Origin: Microvirga guangxiensis
Lineage (GTDB): Bacteria; Pseudomonadota; Alphaproteobacteria; Rhizobiales; Beijerinckiaceae
Assembly (NCBI RefSeq): GCF_900102135.1
Contig: NZ_FMVJ01000011.1
Coordinates: forward strand, 1 to 64,000
Length of the DNA stretch: 64,000 nucleotides
Direction: 5' to 3'
Each line of letters begins with the position of its first letter. Position 1 is the first letter of the stretch. Both the position numbers and the translations under genes were made by a program. Positions 52,210 to 64,000 of this stretch are shown here, piece after piece. Below the pieces are notes generated by a model. It made no database searches and was not told where the DNA came from. It saw only the letters and a list, made by a program, of their open reading frames with translations.

Positions 52210-53439
52210 ATGCACCTGCCGCTTTCTCCGGTGCGCCGCTTCTGTGGTGCTCTCATCCTCGGTCTGAGCTTCGCCGCCTTCGGCGTTGAAGGCTGGACGC
52301 GCCCGGCCCAGGCCCAGGAGGTCTCGGAAGCAGGCTTCCAGCGCTTCGTGCAGGGCCTCTGGCCCCTGGCCAAGGCGCGCGGCGTCTCCCGCGCCACCTT
52401 CGAGGATGCCTTCCGCGGCGTTCAGCCCGATCCGAAGATCATCGCGCTCACCAAGAAGCAGTCCGAATTCGTCCGCCCCATCTGGGACTACATCAACGGT
52501 GCAATCTCCGCTCAGCGCCTGCAGCGCGGCCGGGAGATGAGCGCCGAGTGGTCCAAGACCCTCACGGCCATCGAAAAGACCTATGGCGTACCGCGCTCGG
52601 TGGTGCTCGGCGTCTGGGGCATGGAAACCAATTTCGGCAGCTTCACTGGATCGATCTATGCGGTGAGGGCGCTCGCCACCCTGGCCTATACGGGATATCG
52701 CGGCGACTTCTTCAAAGACGAGCTGCTGACCGCGCTTCAGATCCTGGAGCAGGGTCATGTGAGGCGCAACAAGATGCTGGGCTCCTGGGCGGGCGCCATG
52801 GGCCAGACCCAGTTCATGCCTTCGAGCTTCGTGAAATACGCCGTCGACGGCAACCGGGATGGGGTGCGGGACATCTGGTCATCGGTGCCGGACGCCATGG
52901 CCTCCACGGCCAATTACCTGCGCCAGCATGGATGGGAGCCTGGGCTTCCCTGGGGCTTCGAGGTCAAGCTGCCGCAGGGCTTCGACTTCGGCTATCTGAG
53001 CGGCACCTTTCCTCAATGGCAGTACGTGGGCGTGCGTCGCGTCGACGGCAAGGCGATGCCACAGGCGGGTCAGGCCACCCTGTTCCTCCCGGCGGGAGCG
53101 AACGGCCCGGCCTTCCTGGTCACCAAGAACTACGACGTGATCAAGGCCTATAACTCCTCGGATGCCTATGCCATGGGCGTGGCCCATCTCGGCGATCGGG
53201 TGATGGGCGGGCTGCCGATCCAGGGCGCATGGCCCAAGGACCAGCCGATGATGGCCAAGGATGAGCGGCAGGAATTGCAGCAGCGTCTGGCGCGGCTCGG
53301 ATTCTATGAGGGTGAGACGGACGGCAAGTTCGGCTCCAAGACCCGTGAGGCCGTGCGGAACTTCCAGCTCCGCCGTGGCTTGATACCCGACGGCTATGCC
53401 GATTACGCGGTGTTGCGCGAATTGCGTACAAACCGCTGA
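52210..53439 (+). CDS. Lytic murein transglycosylase, MltB family
   Basis: A 409-aa periplasmic enzyme with a signal peptide (cleavage after AQAQ, residue 36). The SLT_2 domain (about 40-330) contains the catalytic Glu in VWGMETNFG, the GAMGQTQFMPSSF motif and DIWSSVPDAMASTANYL. A C-terminal peptidoglycan-binding domain (about 345-405) shows RLGFYEGETDGKFGSKTREAVRNFQ. No Cys at the signal-peptide end, so it is a soluble form. The SGNH gene follows within 25 bp. Confidence 0.9.
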   Translation: MHLPLSPVRRFCGALILGLSFAAFGVEGWTRPAQAQEVSEAGFQRFVQGLWPLAKARGVSRATFEDAFRGVQPDPKIIALTKKQSEFVRPIWDYINGAISAQRLQRGREMSAEWSKTLTAIEKTYGVPRSVVLGVWGMETNFGSFTGSIYAVRALATLAYTGYRGDFFKDELLTALQILEQGHVRRNKMLGSWAGAMGQTQFMPSSFVKYAVDGNRDGVRDIWSSVPDAMASTANYLRQHGWEPGLPWGFEVKLPQGFDFGYLSGTFPQWQYVGVRRVDGKAMPQAGQATLFLPAGANGPAFLVTKNYDVIKAYNSSDAYAMGVAHLGDRVMGGLPIQGAWPKDQPMMAKDERQELQQRLARLGFYEGETDGKFGSKTREAVRNFQLRRGLIPDGYADYAVLRELRTNR

Positions 53440-53463
53440 CAGGTCCGGGTAAGGCTCTATAAC

Positions 53464-54750
53464 ATGGGTGGCCCGGAACCCTCGATGGAACCGCCCATGT
53501 CTGTGCCGATCATGCCTGTGCTGACGATTCTTCGCCTTCTCGCCCTCGCCCTGCTGCTCGCGTTCGGCAGCGGCGCTCCGGCCGTTGCGCAATATTACTA
53601 TCCTCAACAGCCGCAGCGAGGCGCTCAGCCCAACCCACGGGCCTATCCGCCCGGTTACTACCCTGGAAAGCTCGTGCAGCCGGCCCAGCCGCAGCAGGGC
53701 TTCAGCCTGCGCCGGTTCTTCGGCGCACCCGAGGAACCGCCGCCGCCTGCCCGCAAGCCGGTCGCCAAGCCGCGCAAGGCCCCTGCCGCGCCTGCGCCCG
53801 TCGCGCGCTCCGAAAAGCCCAAGGTGAACCCGAACACGCACATCGTCGTCTTCGGCGATTCGCTTGCCGAATTCGCGCGCCAGGGACTCGATGCGGTCTA
53901 TGCCGAGGATCAGGATGTCGCCGTCGTGAGCAAGATCAGGAACGGCAGCAACGTCGTACGCAGCGATCCGGCGGAATGGCCGAACTTCATCAAATCGACT
54001 CTCGATTCCGGCCAGAAGGCGACCGTCGCCGTTGTCATGCTGGGCCTGAGCGACCGCCAGTCTCTGCAGGATGGCGAGGACCGGGTAGAGCTCCGCTCCG
54101 ATCGCTGGAAGGAGCTCTATACCCAGAGGATCGACGGCATCCTGAATACCTTCAAGGAACGCGGCATACCCGTTGTCTGGATCAGCCTGCCGCCCATGAA
54201 GAGCAGCCGGTTGTCCGAGGACCTCCTCGACATGAACAGCGTCTACCAGGAGAGCGTGCTGCGCAATGGCGGCGCCTATGTGGACATCTTCCCCGGCTTC
54301 GTCGACGACGAGAACCGCTACACCTCCTTCGGCCCCGACGTGGACGGCGAGCCTGCACGGCTGCGCGCCGAGGACGGCGTGTCCTTCACCAAGGCGGGTG
54401 CGCGCAAGATCGCGCATTTCGCGGATGTCGAGATCAAGAAGATCCTCGAAGCGGGGCGCACCGGTACTCCGGTGGCAGCAGTTCCGGCCGATGGACAGCC
54501 CGTCGATATCGAGGCGGCCATTCCCGCTCCCCCCGATCCGGCCGTTCCGGTTGCGCTTCCGGCCAAGCCGCTGGTCGGTCCCGTTCTGCCGTTGACACGC
54601 CAGGACGTGACGCCCGGCGGCACACTGGTGTCCAGCCCGCCGAAACTCACCGGCGACCATGCCTATACCGTGCAGCGTGCCCTGCGAACCGGCATCGCGC
54701 CAGGCGCGCGCCCCGGACGGGCGGACGATTTCCGCTGGCCGCGCAGCTGA
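53464..54750 (+). CDS. DUF459 SGNH-hydrolase protein
   Basis: A 428-aa exported protein. After a signal peptide (cleavage near AVAQ, about residue 43) comes a Pro/Gln/Tyr-rich stretch (residues 44-115) that may span the wall, then the DUF459/SGNH domain (block I VVFGDSLAEF near residue 128, GLSDRQ block III-like, and the terminal Asp-x-x-His area FVDDENRYTSFGPDVD). A second Pro-rich tail of about 70 residues follows. Related proteins act on cell-wall or exopolysaccharide esters. It is probably co-transcribed with the transglycosylase gene, so an envelope role is likely. The exact start among several early Met codons is uncertain. Confidence 0.8.
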   Translation: MGGPEPSMEPPMSVPIMPVLTILRLLALALLLAFGSGAPAVAQYYYPQQPQRGAQPNPRAYPPGYYPGKLVQPAQPQQGFSLRRFFGAPEEPPPPARKPVAKPRKAPAAPAPVARSEKPKVNPNTHIVVFGDSLAEFARQGLDAVYAEDQDVAVVSKIRNGSNVVRSDPAEWPNFIKSTLDSGQKATVAVVMLGLSDRQSLQDGEDRVELRSDRWKELYTQRIDGILNTFKERGIPVVWISLPPMKSSRLSEDLLDMNSVYQESVLRNGGAYVDIFPGFVDDENRYTSFGPDVDGEPARLRAEDGVSFTKAGARKIAHFADVEIKKILEAGRTGTPVAAVPADGQPVDIEAAIPAPPDPAVPVALPAKPLVGPVLPLTRQDVTPGGTLVSSPPKLTGDHAYTVQRALRTGIAPGARPGRADDFRWPRS

Positions 54751-54764
54751 AGGACATCGCAAAA

Positions 54765-54806
54765 CGAAAAAGGCGGCCTGATCTGGTGATCGGCCGCCCT
54801 TTTCGT
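54765..54806. terminator. Bidirectional terminator between the SGNH gene and gltD
   Basis: A-run then GGCGGCC...GGCCGCC hairpin (inner GATC/GATC) then T-run: AAAAAGGCGGCC on one side, GGCCGCCCTTTT on the other. Serves both convergent units. Confidence 0.8.
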
Positions 54807-54823
54807 TGGTTCGCGCTGGAGGT

Positions 54824-56245
54824 TTACACCGGCAGCGTGCTTTCGCCCATGAGATACGTGTCGATGGCGCGCGCGGCCTGGCGGCCTTCGCGGATCGCCC
54901 ACACCACGAGAGACTGGCCGCGGCGCATGTCGCCCGCCACGAAGACCTTGTCGTTGGAGGTCCTGTAGCTCTTGTCGTCGGCCACCACGTTGCCGCGCCG
55001 GTCCATGTCGACGCCGGACTGCTCCAGCAGGCCTTCCTTCACCGAGCCTGCGAAGCCGATGGCGATGAAGACGAGATCGGCTTTCAGCACGAATTCGCTG
55101 CCCGGAATCGGCTGGCGCTTCTCGTCGACGCGCGCGCATTGCACGCCGGTCGCTTGGCCCTTCTTGCCGACGATGCCAAGTGTTGCCGCCTGGAACTCGC
55201 GCTCCGCGCCTTCCGCCTGTGAGGACGAGGTGCGCATCTTCGTCGGCCAATAGGGCCATACGGTCAGCTTGTCCTCACGCTCGGGCGGCTTGGGACGGAT
55301 GTCGAGCTGCGTGACGGAGAGCGCGCCCTGGCGGAACGCGGTGCCGACGCAGTCTGACGCCGTATCGCCGCCGCCAATGACGACTACGTGCTTGCCGCCC
55401 GCGAGGATCGGCTCCATCGTCACCTCTTCGCCGCCGACACGCTGGTTCGACTGGGTGAGATAGGGCATCGCGTAATGCACGCCCTTCAGATCCTGGCCAG
55501 GCAGGTTGGGGTTGCGCGGATCTTCCGCGCCGCCTGCGAAGAGCACGGCATCGTACTCGTTGTGGAGCGAGGCGAAGCTGCGGTCCACGCCGATATTGAC
55601 GCCGCAATGGAAGGTGACGCCTTCGGCTTCCATCTGCTTCACGCGGCGGTCGATGTGGTACTTCTCCATCTTGAAGTCCGGAATGCCGTAGCGCAGCAAT
55701 CCGCCGGGCTTCGCCTGACGCTCGAACACATGCACGTCGTGGCCCGCGCGGGCGAGCTGCTGCGCGGCGGCGAGACCCGCTGGCCCTGAGCCGATGATGG
55801 CGACGCGCTTGCCAGTCGAGAAACCTGCGGGCTCAGGCTTGATGAAGCCCATCTCCCACGCCTTGTCGGCGATGGCCTGCTCGATGGTCTTGATCGTGAC
55901 CGGCTGGTTTTCGAGGTTCAGGGTGCATGCTTCCTCGCACGGAGCGGGGCAGATGCGGCCGGTGAACTCGGGGAAGTTGTTGGTGGTATGGAGGTTGCGC
56001 GCAGCCTCCTCCCAATCGTTCTGCCAGACCAGATCGTTCCAGTCGGGAATCTGGTTGTGCACCGGACAGCCCGTTGGTCCGTGGCAGAAGGGGATGCCGC
56101 AATCCATGCAGCGCCCCGCCTGCTTTTTCAGATCGTTGTCGTCGAGCGGCAGCGTGAATTCGCGGAAGTGGCGCACGCGCTCACCGGCGAGCTGATACTT
56201 CTGCTCCTGCCGATCGTATTCGAGAAAGCCTGTGACCTTGCCCAT
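54824..56245 (-). CDS. gltD: Glutamate synthase (NADPH), small subunit
   Basis: A 473-aa flavoprotein with the standard order: N-terminal Cys-rich region [19 protein letters not shown] and [12 protein letters not shown] for [4Fe-4S] centres, the FAD site [14 protein letters not shown], then the NADPH site [17 protein letters not shown], and a closing [19 protein letters not shown]. It feeds electrons from NADPH to GltB. It lies 17 bp after gltB on the same strand. Confidence 0.96.
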   Translation of the reverse strand: MGKVTGFLEYDRQEQKYQLAGERVRHFREFTLPLDDNDLKKQAGRCMDCGIPFCHGPTGCPVHNQIPDWNDLVWQNDWEEAARNLHTTNNFPEFTGRICPAPCEEACTLNLENQPVTIKTIEQAIADKAWEMGFIKPEPAGFSTGKRVAIIGSGPAGLAAAQQLARAGHDVHVFERQAKPGGLLRYGIPDFKMEKYHIDRRVKQMEAEGVTFHCGVNIGVDRSFASLHNEYDAVLFAGGAEDPRNPNLPGQDLKGVHYAMPYLTQSNQRVGGEEVTMEPILAGGKHVVVIGGGDTASDCVGTAFRQGALSVTQLDIRPKPPEREDKLTVWPYWPTKMRTSSSQAEGAEREFQAATLGIVGKKGQATGVQCARVDEKRQPIPGSEFVLKADLVFIAIGFAGSVKEGLLEQSGVDMDRRGNVVADDKSYRTSNDKVFVAGDMRRGQSLVVWAIREGRQAARAIDTYLMGESTLPV

Positions 56246-56262
56246 CGTTTGCCCCTTAATCC

Positions 56263-60999
<4,737 letters not shown>

Positions 61000-61493
61000 G
61001 GCAGATCCTTACATCCGAACACGTCTTCAGGTTCTTTGAGGCGGCTTTCGGGCCCGTCGGATGGTTGGATCGTCCGGATGCCCGCCGCTTCTTGCGTCTT
61101 GCGAGGCTCGGGTTCCGGAGAGGGAGCCCGCACCTCGCGGGCATCCCAGGCTGGCATTCAGCCCACAGTTGCCCGTCCCGCCCACGTTTTGCGGGCAGGT
61201 TTTTCGGTATCTCGCGTCGTTCGCATTTGACGAAGCATCAAGAAAACCTCGGGGCGAAGGGGTGCGGACACCCCAAAAGGGACAGCATCACTGTCCTAAT
61301 GAAGGCAAGGTGCCAGAGTTCATGGCACCGCACAAGAGGTTTTGGAAAAATTTTAGACAAAAGTTACAACGCGCCGACGTGGAATGTAACAAAAGCAATT
61401 TTTGGAAAGCTGAAACGAAAGTCTAAGCCGAAGGGTCAATGATCTTGACATGTCGGCCGCCATGGGGAGGGTGGCCCCTTCAAGGAGAGACCG
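61000..61493. other. Divergent spacer between gltB and the threonine aldolase gene
   Basis: No gene is supported in these 494 bp. It holds small hairpins: GCCCGC/GCGGGC at 61126-61142, GGACAG/CTGTCC at 61281-61296 and GGTGCCA/TGGCACC at 61309-61329, plus a GTCAA-TGAT-C-TTGAC dyad at 61435-61448 close to the aldolase start. An AT-rich segment (61335-61430) is the likely promoter zone for both directions. Confidence 0.6.
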
Positions 61494-62570
61494 ATGAATT
61501 TCGCGAGCGACAACATCGTGGGCGCCAGCCCTCAGGTTCTGCAGGCCCTGTCGGGGGCCAATGCCGGGGCAATGGCAGCCTATGGGGGCGACGAGATCAC
61601 CAAGCGGGTGAAGGCGCGCTTCAACGAGATCTTCGAGCGGGAGGTTTCGGTGTTCTTCGTGACCACCGGCACGGCCGCCAATGCGTTGGCGCTCTCCGCC
61701 GCCGTGCCGCCCTACGGCCTCTGCGTCTGCCATCGCGAGGCGCATGTGATCGACGATGAATGCGGCGCGCCAGAATTCTTCATGCACGGGGCAAAGCTCG
61801 CAGGGCTGCCGGGAGTCGGCGCCAAGCTCACCGCCGAGAGCGTCTCGGCTTATCTCAAGGGGCTGCCGAAAGCCGTGAAGCAGATGCCGCCCAAGGCGCT
61901 GTCGATCTCGCAGGTTTCGGAATGCGGCCTCGTCTACGGCCTCTCCGAGCTCAAGGCTCTGGGAGAGGTCTGCCGCGGGCATGGCCTCGTCTTCCATATG
62001 GATGGCGCGCGCTTTGCCAATGCGCTCGTGTCCCTGGGCTGCACCCCTGCCGAGATGACCTGGAAGCAGGGCGTCGACATCCTGTCCTTCGGCGGCACCA
62101 AGAACGGCTGCCTGATGGCCGAAGCCATCGTGGTGTTCAACAAGGATCTGGCCGAGGGGCTGGATTACCGGTCGAAGCGCGCCGGGCAGATCATCTCCAA
62201 GGGCCGCCTGATCTCGGCGCAGTTCGAGGGCTATTTCGAGGGCGACCACTGGTACGCCAATGCCCGCCACGCCAACCGGCTGGCGAAGATGCTCTCGGAC
62301 GGGCTCATCCAGCTTCCCGGCGTGCGTCTTGCCTGGGAGACCCAGGCCAACGAGGTGTTCCCGATCGTTCCGGCCGCCATGGACAAGGCGCTCCGGGATG
62401 CGGGCGTGCTCTACCACCCCTGGACGGAACTGAGCCTGCCGGAGGGCGAGAAGGTAGGGCAGGGCGAGGCGCTGATCCGTCTCGTGCTCTCATTCGCGAC
62501 GCAGGAAGAGGATGTCCGCAGGGTGCTCGACATCGCACGCTCCGCGGGATCCCGACAGGCGGCGGAATAA
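61494..62570 (+). CDS. ltaE: Low-specificity L-threonine aldolase family protein
   Basis: A 358-aa fold type I PLP enzyme that splits threonine or allo-threonine to glycine and acetaldehyde. MNFASDNIVGASPQVLQAL opening, YGGDEITKRV, FVTTGTAANALAL (PLP phosphate contact), HMDGARFANALVSLG and FGGTKNGCL with the PLP lysine are visible. In this alphaproteobacterial clade the conserved TDT of LtaE is replaced by the SDN start. CAAGGAG ribosome-binding site. Confidence 0.9.
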   Translation: MNFASDNIVGASPQVLQALSGANAGAMAAYGGDEITKRVKARFNEIFEREVSVFFVTTGTAANALALSAAVPPYGLCVCHREAHVIDDECGAPEFFMHGAKLAGLPGVGAKLTAESVSAYLKGLPKAVKQMPPKALSISQVSECGLVYGLSELKALGEVCRGHGLVFHMDGARFANALVSLGCTPAEMTWKQGVDILSFGGTKNGCLMAEAIVVFNKDLAEGLDYRSKRAGQIISKGRLISAQFEGYFEGDHWYANARHANRLAKMLSDGLIQLPGVRLAWETQANEVFPIVPAAMDKALRDAGVLYHPWTELSLPEGEKVGQGEALIRLVLSFATQEEDVRRVLDIARSAGSRQAAE

Positions 62571-62690
62571 ACCGCCCTTTGCCCTATCCCCGCCGCATTC
62601 TCCGGCGATGTGTGACCCCACGAGACCTTACCAACGGGGTTCACCTCCAGCCCCGGCGGGATATCAAGGACCAGGTTTCAAAAACAAGAA

Positions 62691-62725
62691 AGCGCCCCGG
62701 ACGAACCGGGGCGCTCTTTTTATTT
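62691..62725. terminator. Bidirectional terminator between threonine aldolase and hsp20
   Basis: AGCGCCCCGG/CCGGGGCGCT perfect arms with a five-base loop, followed by CTTTTTATTT on the plus strand and by TTCTTGTTTTTG on the minus strand. Confidence 0.85.
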
Positions 62726-62744
62726 CAGGGCCGTGCCGCAGGCT

Positions 62745-63203
62745 TTAGGCAGCCCGCTGGGCCTCGATGGCCTGAGTGCCGTTGGCGGAAATCGGGATGA
62801 GCTTCGGCTTCTTGGCCTCGGGGGTCTCGCGGACGAGATCGAGGTGGAGCAGACCGTTCTCGAGGCTGGCACCCGTCACCTGCACGCCGTCGGCCAGCTG
62901 GAAGCGCCGGTCGAAGCTGCGGGCCGCAATGCCCTGATGGAGCACTTCAGCCTTGCGCTCGTCATTGGGCTTCTTCTCGCCGCGCACGGAGAGGGTGTTC
63001 TCCTTCACCTCGATGGTGAGGTCCTTGTCGGTAAAGCCGGCGACCGCGACCGAGATGCGATAGGCATTCTCGCCGGTGCGCTCAATATTGTAGGGCGGAT
63101 AGCTCGGGGCCGCGTCGACGCCGACCATCTGGTCGAGCATCGAGAACAGGCGGTCGAAGCCGACCGTGTTGCGGTACAGCGGAGCAAGATCGAACTGACG
63201 CAT
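62745..63203 (-). CDS. Small heat-shock protein, Hsp20/IbpA family
   Basis: A 152-aa alpha-crystallin domain chaperone. N-terminus MRQFDLAPLYRNTVGFDRLFSMLD is the IbpA type. The beta-sandwich (about 40-130) contains YRISVAVAGFTDKDLTIEV, LHQGIAARSFDRRFQLADGV and the conserved Gly-Leu motif ENGLLHLDL; the C-terminal tail has KLIPI, the IxI/V anchor. Expression is probably by an RpoH promoter and a ROSE-like thermometer in the 5' leader. GGAGAA ribosome-binding site lies in the thermometer stem. Confidence 0.95.
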   Translation of the reverse strand: MRQFDLAPLYRNTVGFDRLFSMLDQMVGVDAAPSYPPYNIERTGENAYRISVAVAGFTDKDLTIEVKENTLSVRGEKKPNDERKAEVLHQGIAARSFDRRFQLADGVQVTGASLENGLLHLDLVRETPEAKKPKLIPISANGTQAIEAQRAA

Positions 63204-63297
63204 GGCATATTCTCCTTAGAAGCAACATGCAGTTTTCAGAAGGACCCACCTTTCAAAGGCTGGGCCCCTAAAGCGTGACGCCAATTGGCCGCCACAG
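63204..63297 (-). promoter_or_regulatory. ROSE-like RNA thermometer in the hsp20 5' leader
   Basis: The minus-strand leader can fold into three stem-loops: a GGCC-containing hairpin (63270-63297), GGCCCAGCCTTT/AAAGGTGGGTC (63241-63268), and a last hairpin GCATGTTGCTTCT/AAGGAGAATATGC (63205-63230) that buries the Shine-Dalgarno AAGGAGA opposite TTGCT. The UUGCU-facing-SD arrangement and the position before a rhizobial hsp20 are the ROSE hallmarks. Folding energy was not computed. Confidence 0.7.
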
Positions 63298-63304
63298 CTT
63301 GGAT

Positions 63305-63331
63305 GTGGGGAGGGACATGTTTGCGTTCAAG
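63305..63331 (-). promoter_or_regulatory. RpoH-type promoter of hsp20
   Basis: On the minus strand CTTGAA (63331-63326) and CCCCACAT (63310-63303) are 15 bp apart, close to the sigma-32 consensus CTTGAA-N(13-15)-CCCCATNT. It would start transcription just upstream of the ROSE-like leader. Confidence 0.6.
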
Positions 63332-63382
63332 AGGCTCGCCCTCGGCGGCAAAAGCGCCCTATATAGAAGGCAGTAGCCCCTC

Positions 63383-64000
63383 GTGAGATCTGCCGTGGAA
63401 TTCTTCCCGACCCCCGATAATCCCGTGCCTGGCGAGCCTGTGCTCACCAGCATCACCACCGCTGACGGCATCGCCCTGCGCGTCGCCTACTGGATGCCCG
63501 AGACCGACCAGCCGAAGGGCACGGTCTGCGTGCTGCATGGCCGCGCGGAGTTCATCGAGAAGTATTTCGAGACAATCGGCGACCTCCTGAAGCGTGGCTT
63601 TGCCGTGGTGACCTTCGACTGGCGCGGGCAGGGGCTCTCGGGACGGCAGGTGAAGAACCCGCGCAAGGGGCATGTCCGCCGCTTCGCCGATTACCGGCAT
63701 GACCTGGAAGCGGTTCGCGACCAGATCCTGATGCCCCATATGCCGGAGCCGCATTTCGCCCTCGCCCATTCCATGGGTGGAGCGATCGCGCTCAACGCGG
63801 CCTATGAGAGCTGGCTGCCTTTCCGCCGTCTCGTCACCACCACTCCGATGATCGCGCTGTCCATCGTCAAGCGTACGGGTGGAGCCGTTTTCCTGGCCCG
63901 TCTCCTGAGGTTCCTGGGCCTCGGCAAGATGTTCGTGCCGGGGGGCGGTGAAACATCGATCTCGACCTTGCCGTTCAATGGCAACCGCCTCACGAGCGAT
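63383..64000 (+). CDS. Alpha/beta hydrolase, lysophospholipase-like (truncated by window end)
   Basis: An open frame from a GTG at 63383 (or 63395) to the right edge, at least 206 codons. The serine hydrolase_4 pattern is clear: oxyanion segment VLHGRAEFIEKY, FDWRGQGLSGRQ, the nucleophile elbow AHSMGG (Ser at about residue 129), and a cap with FRRLVTTTPMIAL. PldB-like lysophospholipases or monoacylglycerol lipases fit. The Asp and His of the triad lie beyond the edge. No good ATG exists, and the GTG has AGTAGCCCC before it. Confidence 0.82.
   Translation, partial: MRSAVEFFPTPDNPVPGEPVLTSITTADGIALRVAYWMPETDQPKGTVCVLHGRAEFIEKYFETIGDLLKRGFAVVTFDWRGQGLSGRQVKNPRKGHVRRFADYRHDLEAVRDQILMPHMPEPHFALAHSMGGAIALNAAYESWLPFRRLVTTTPMIALSIVKRTGGAVFLARLLRFLGLGKMFVPGGGETSISTLPFNGNRLTSD

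Noticed and set aside
52879-54762. 627-codon frame antisense to the transglycosylase and SGNH genes
   Set aside because: Spans two well-supported genes and has no domain.
61061-61426. 121-codon frame in the gltB-threonine aldolase spacer
   Set aside because: Crosses several hairpins and the AT-rich promoter zone; amino acid pattern is not protein-like.
61435-61448. GTCAA-N4-TTGAC dyad read as an FNR box
   Set aside because: The half-sites are inverted in order relative to the FNR consensus TTGA-N6-TCAA.

Overview
The window looks like the chromosome of a GC-rich alphaproteobacterium, most likely a Hyphomicrobiales (rhizobial-type) species close to Methylobacteriaceae or Beijerinckiaceae such as Microvirga or Bosea. 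The evidence is an rRNA operon ending in 5S-tRNA-fMet, an ornithine decarboxylase/homospermidine synthase polyamine route, GC-rich codon use, dispersed palindromic repeats, TRAP-TAXI transport, an HWE-type sensor kinase and a ROSE-like RNA thermometer. The genus is a guess; nothing in the window fixes it.

Layout. 1-600: the end of a 5S rRNA, tRNA-fMet, a terminator, and a 38-codon remnant of an HlyD-type secretion adaptor. 0.6-7.5 kb: a KDPG-type aldolase, a DUF533 protein, a secreted unknown, then a sugar-acid module (IlvD/Edd dehydratase, SDR dehydrogenase and a convergent 2-hydroxyacid dehydrogenase), a TfoX C-terminal domain protein and a MarR regulator. 7.5-11.2 kb: an NMT1/ThiY-like ABC importer on the minus strand, preceded by a long hairpin and about 500 bp of nested inverted repeats. 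11.2-12.8 kb: OpgD-like glucan protein. 13-18.6 kb: polyamine locus, with a structured speF-like leader, ornithine decarboxylase, a GNAT, an MFS exporter and homospermidine synthase. 18.6-26.4 kb: two small proteins, then a zinc region (WD40 protein, a tiny lipoprotein, CobW GTPase, ZnuA/B/C-type ABC importer headed by a 72-aa His-rich membrane protein) and a second Opg paralogue. 26.5-32.8 kb: TAXI/TRAP transporter with a TTG-started DUF1850 protein, a small membrane protein, gamma-glutamyltransferase and YitT. 32.9-34.6 kb: DUF1007-NicO metal pair. 34.8-41.5 kb: fused indolepyruvate ferredoxin oxidoreductase behind a perfect dyad, DUF2243, aromatic/aspartate aminotransferase, uracil-DNA glycosylase and an AT-rich orphan membrane ORF. 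41.7-49 kb: 5'-nucleotidase, HWE sensor kinase, ferrochelatase with an FNR/FixK-like box, QmcA-NfeD pair and a GST. 49-54.8 kb: envelope sugars (KdsD, GalU, GalE), a lytic transglycosylase and an SGNH protein. 54.8-61 kb: GltD-GltB. 61.5-64 kb: threonine aldolase, Hsp20 with RpoH-type promoter and ROSE-like leader, and a lysophospholipase-type hydrolase running off the right edge.

Much of the window is core metabolism. The parts that best repay a second look are the zinc region, the sugar-acid module, the structured leaders (hsp20, ornithine decarboxylase, NMT1-type binding protein), and the repeat-rich spacers. Very long open frames antisense to gltB, the oxidoreductase and the TRAP gene are codon-bias shadows and are not annotated.
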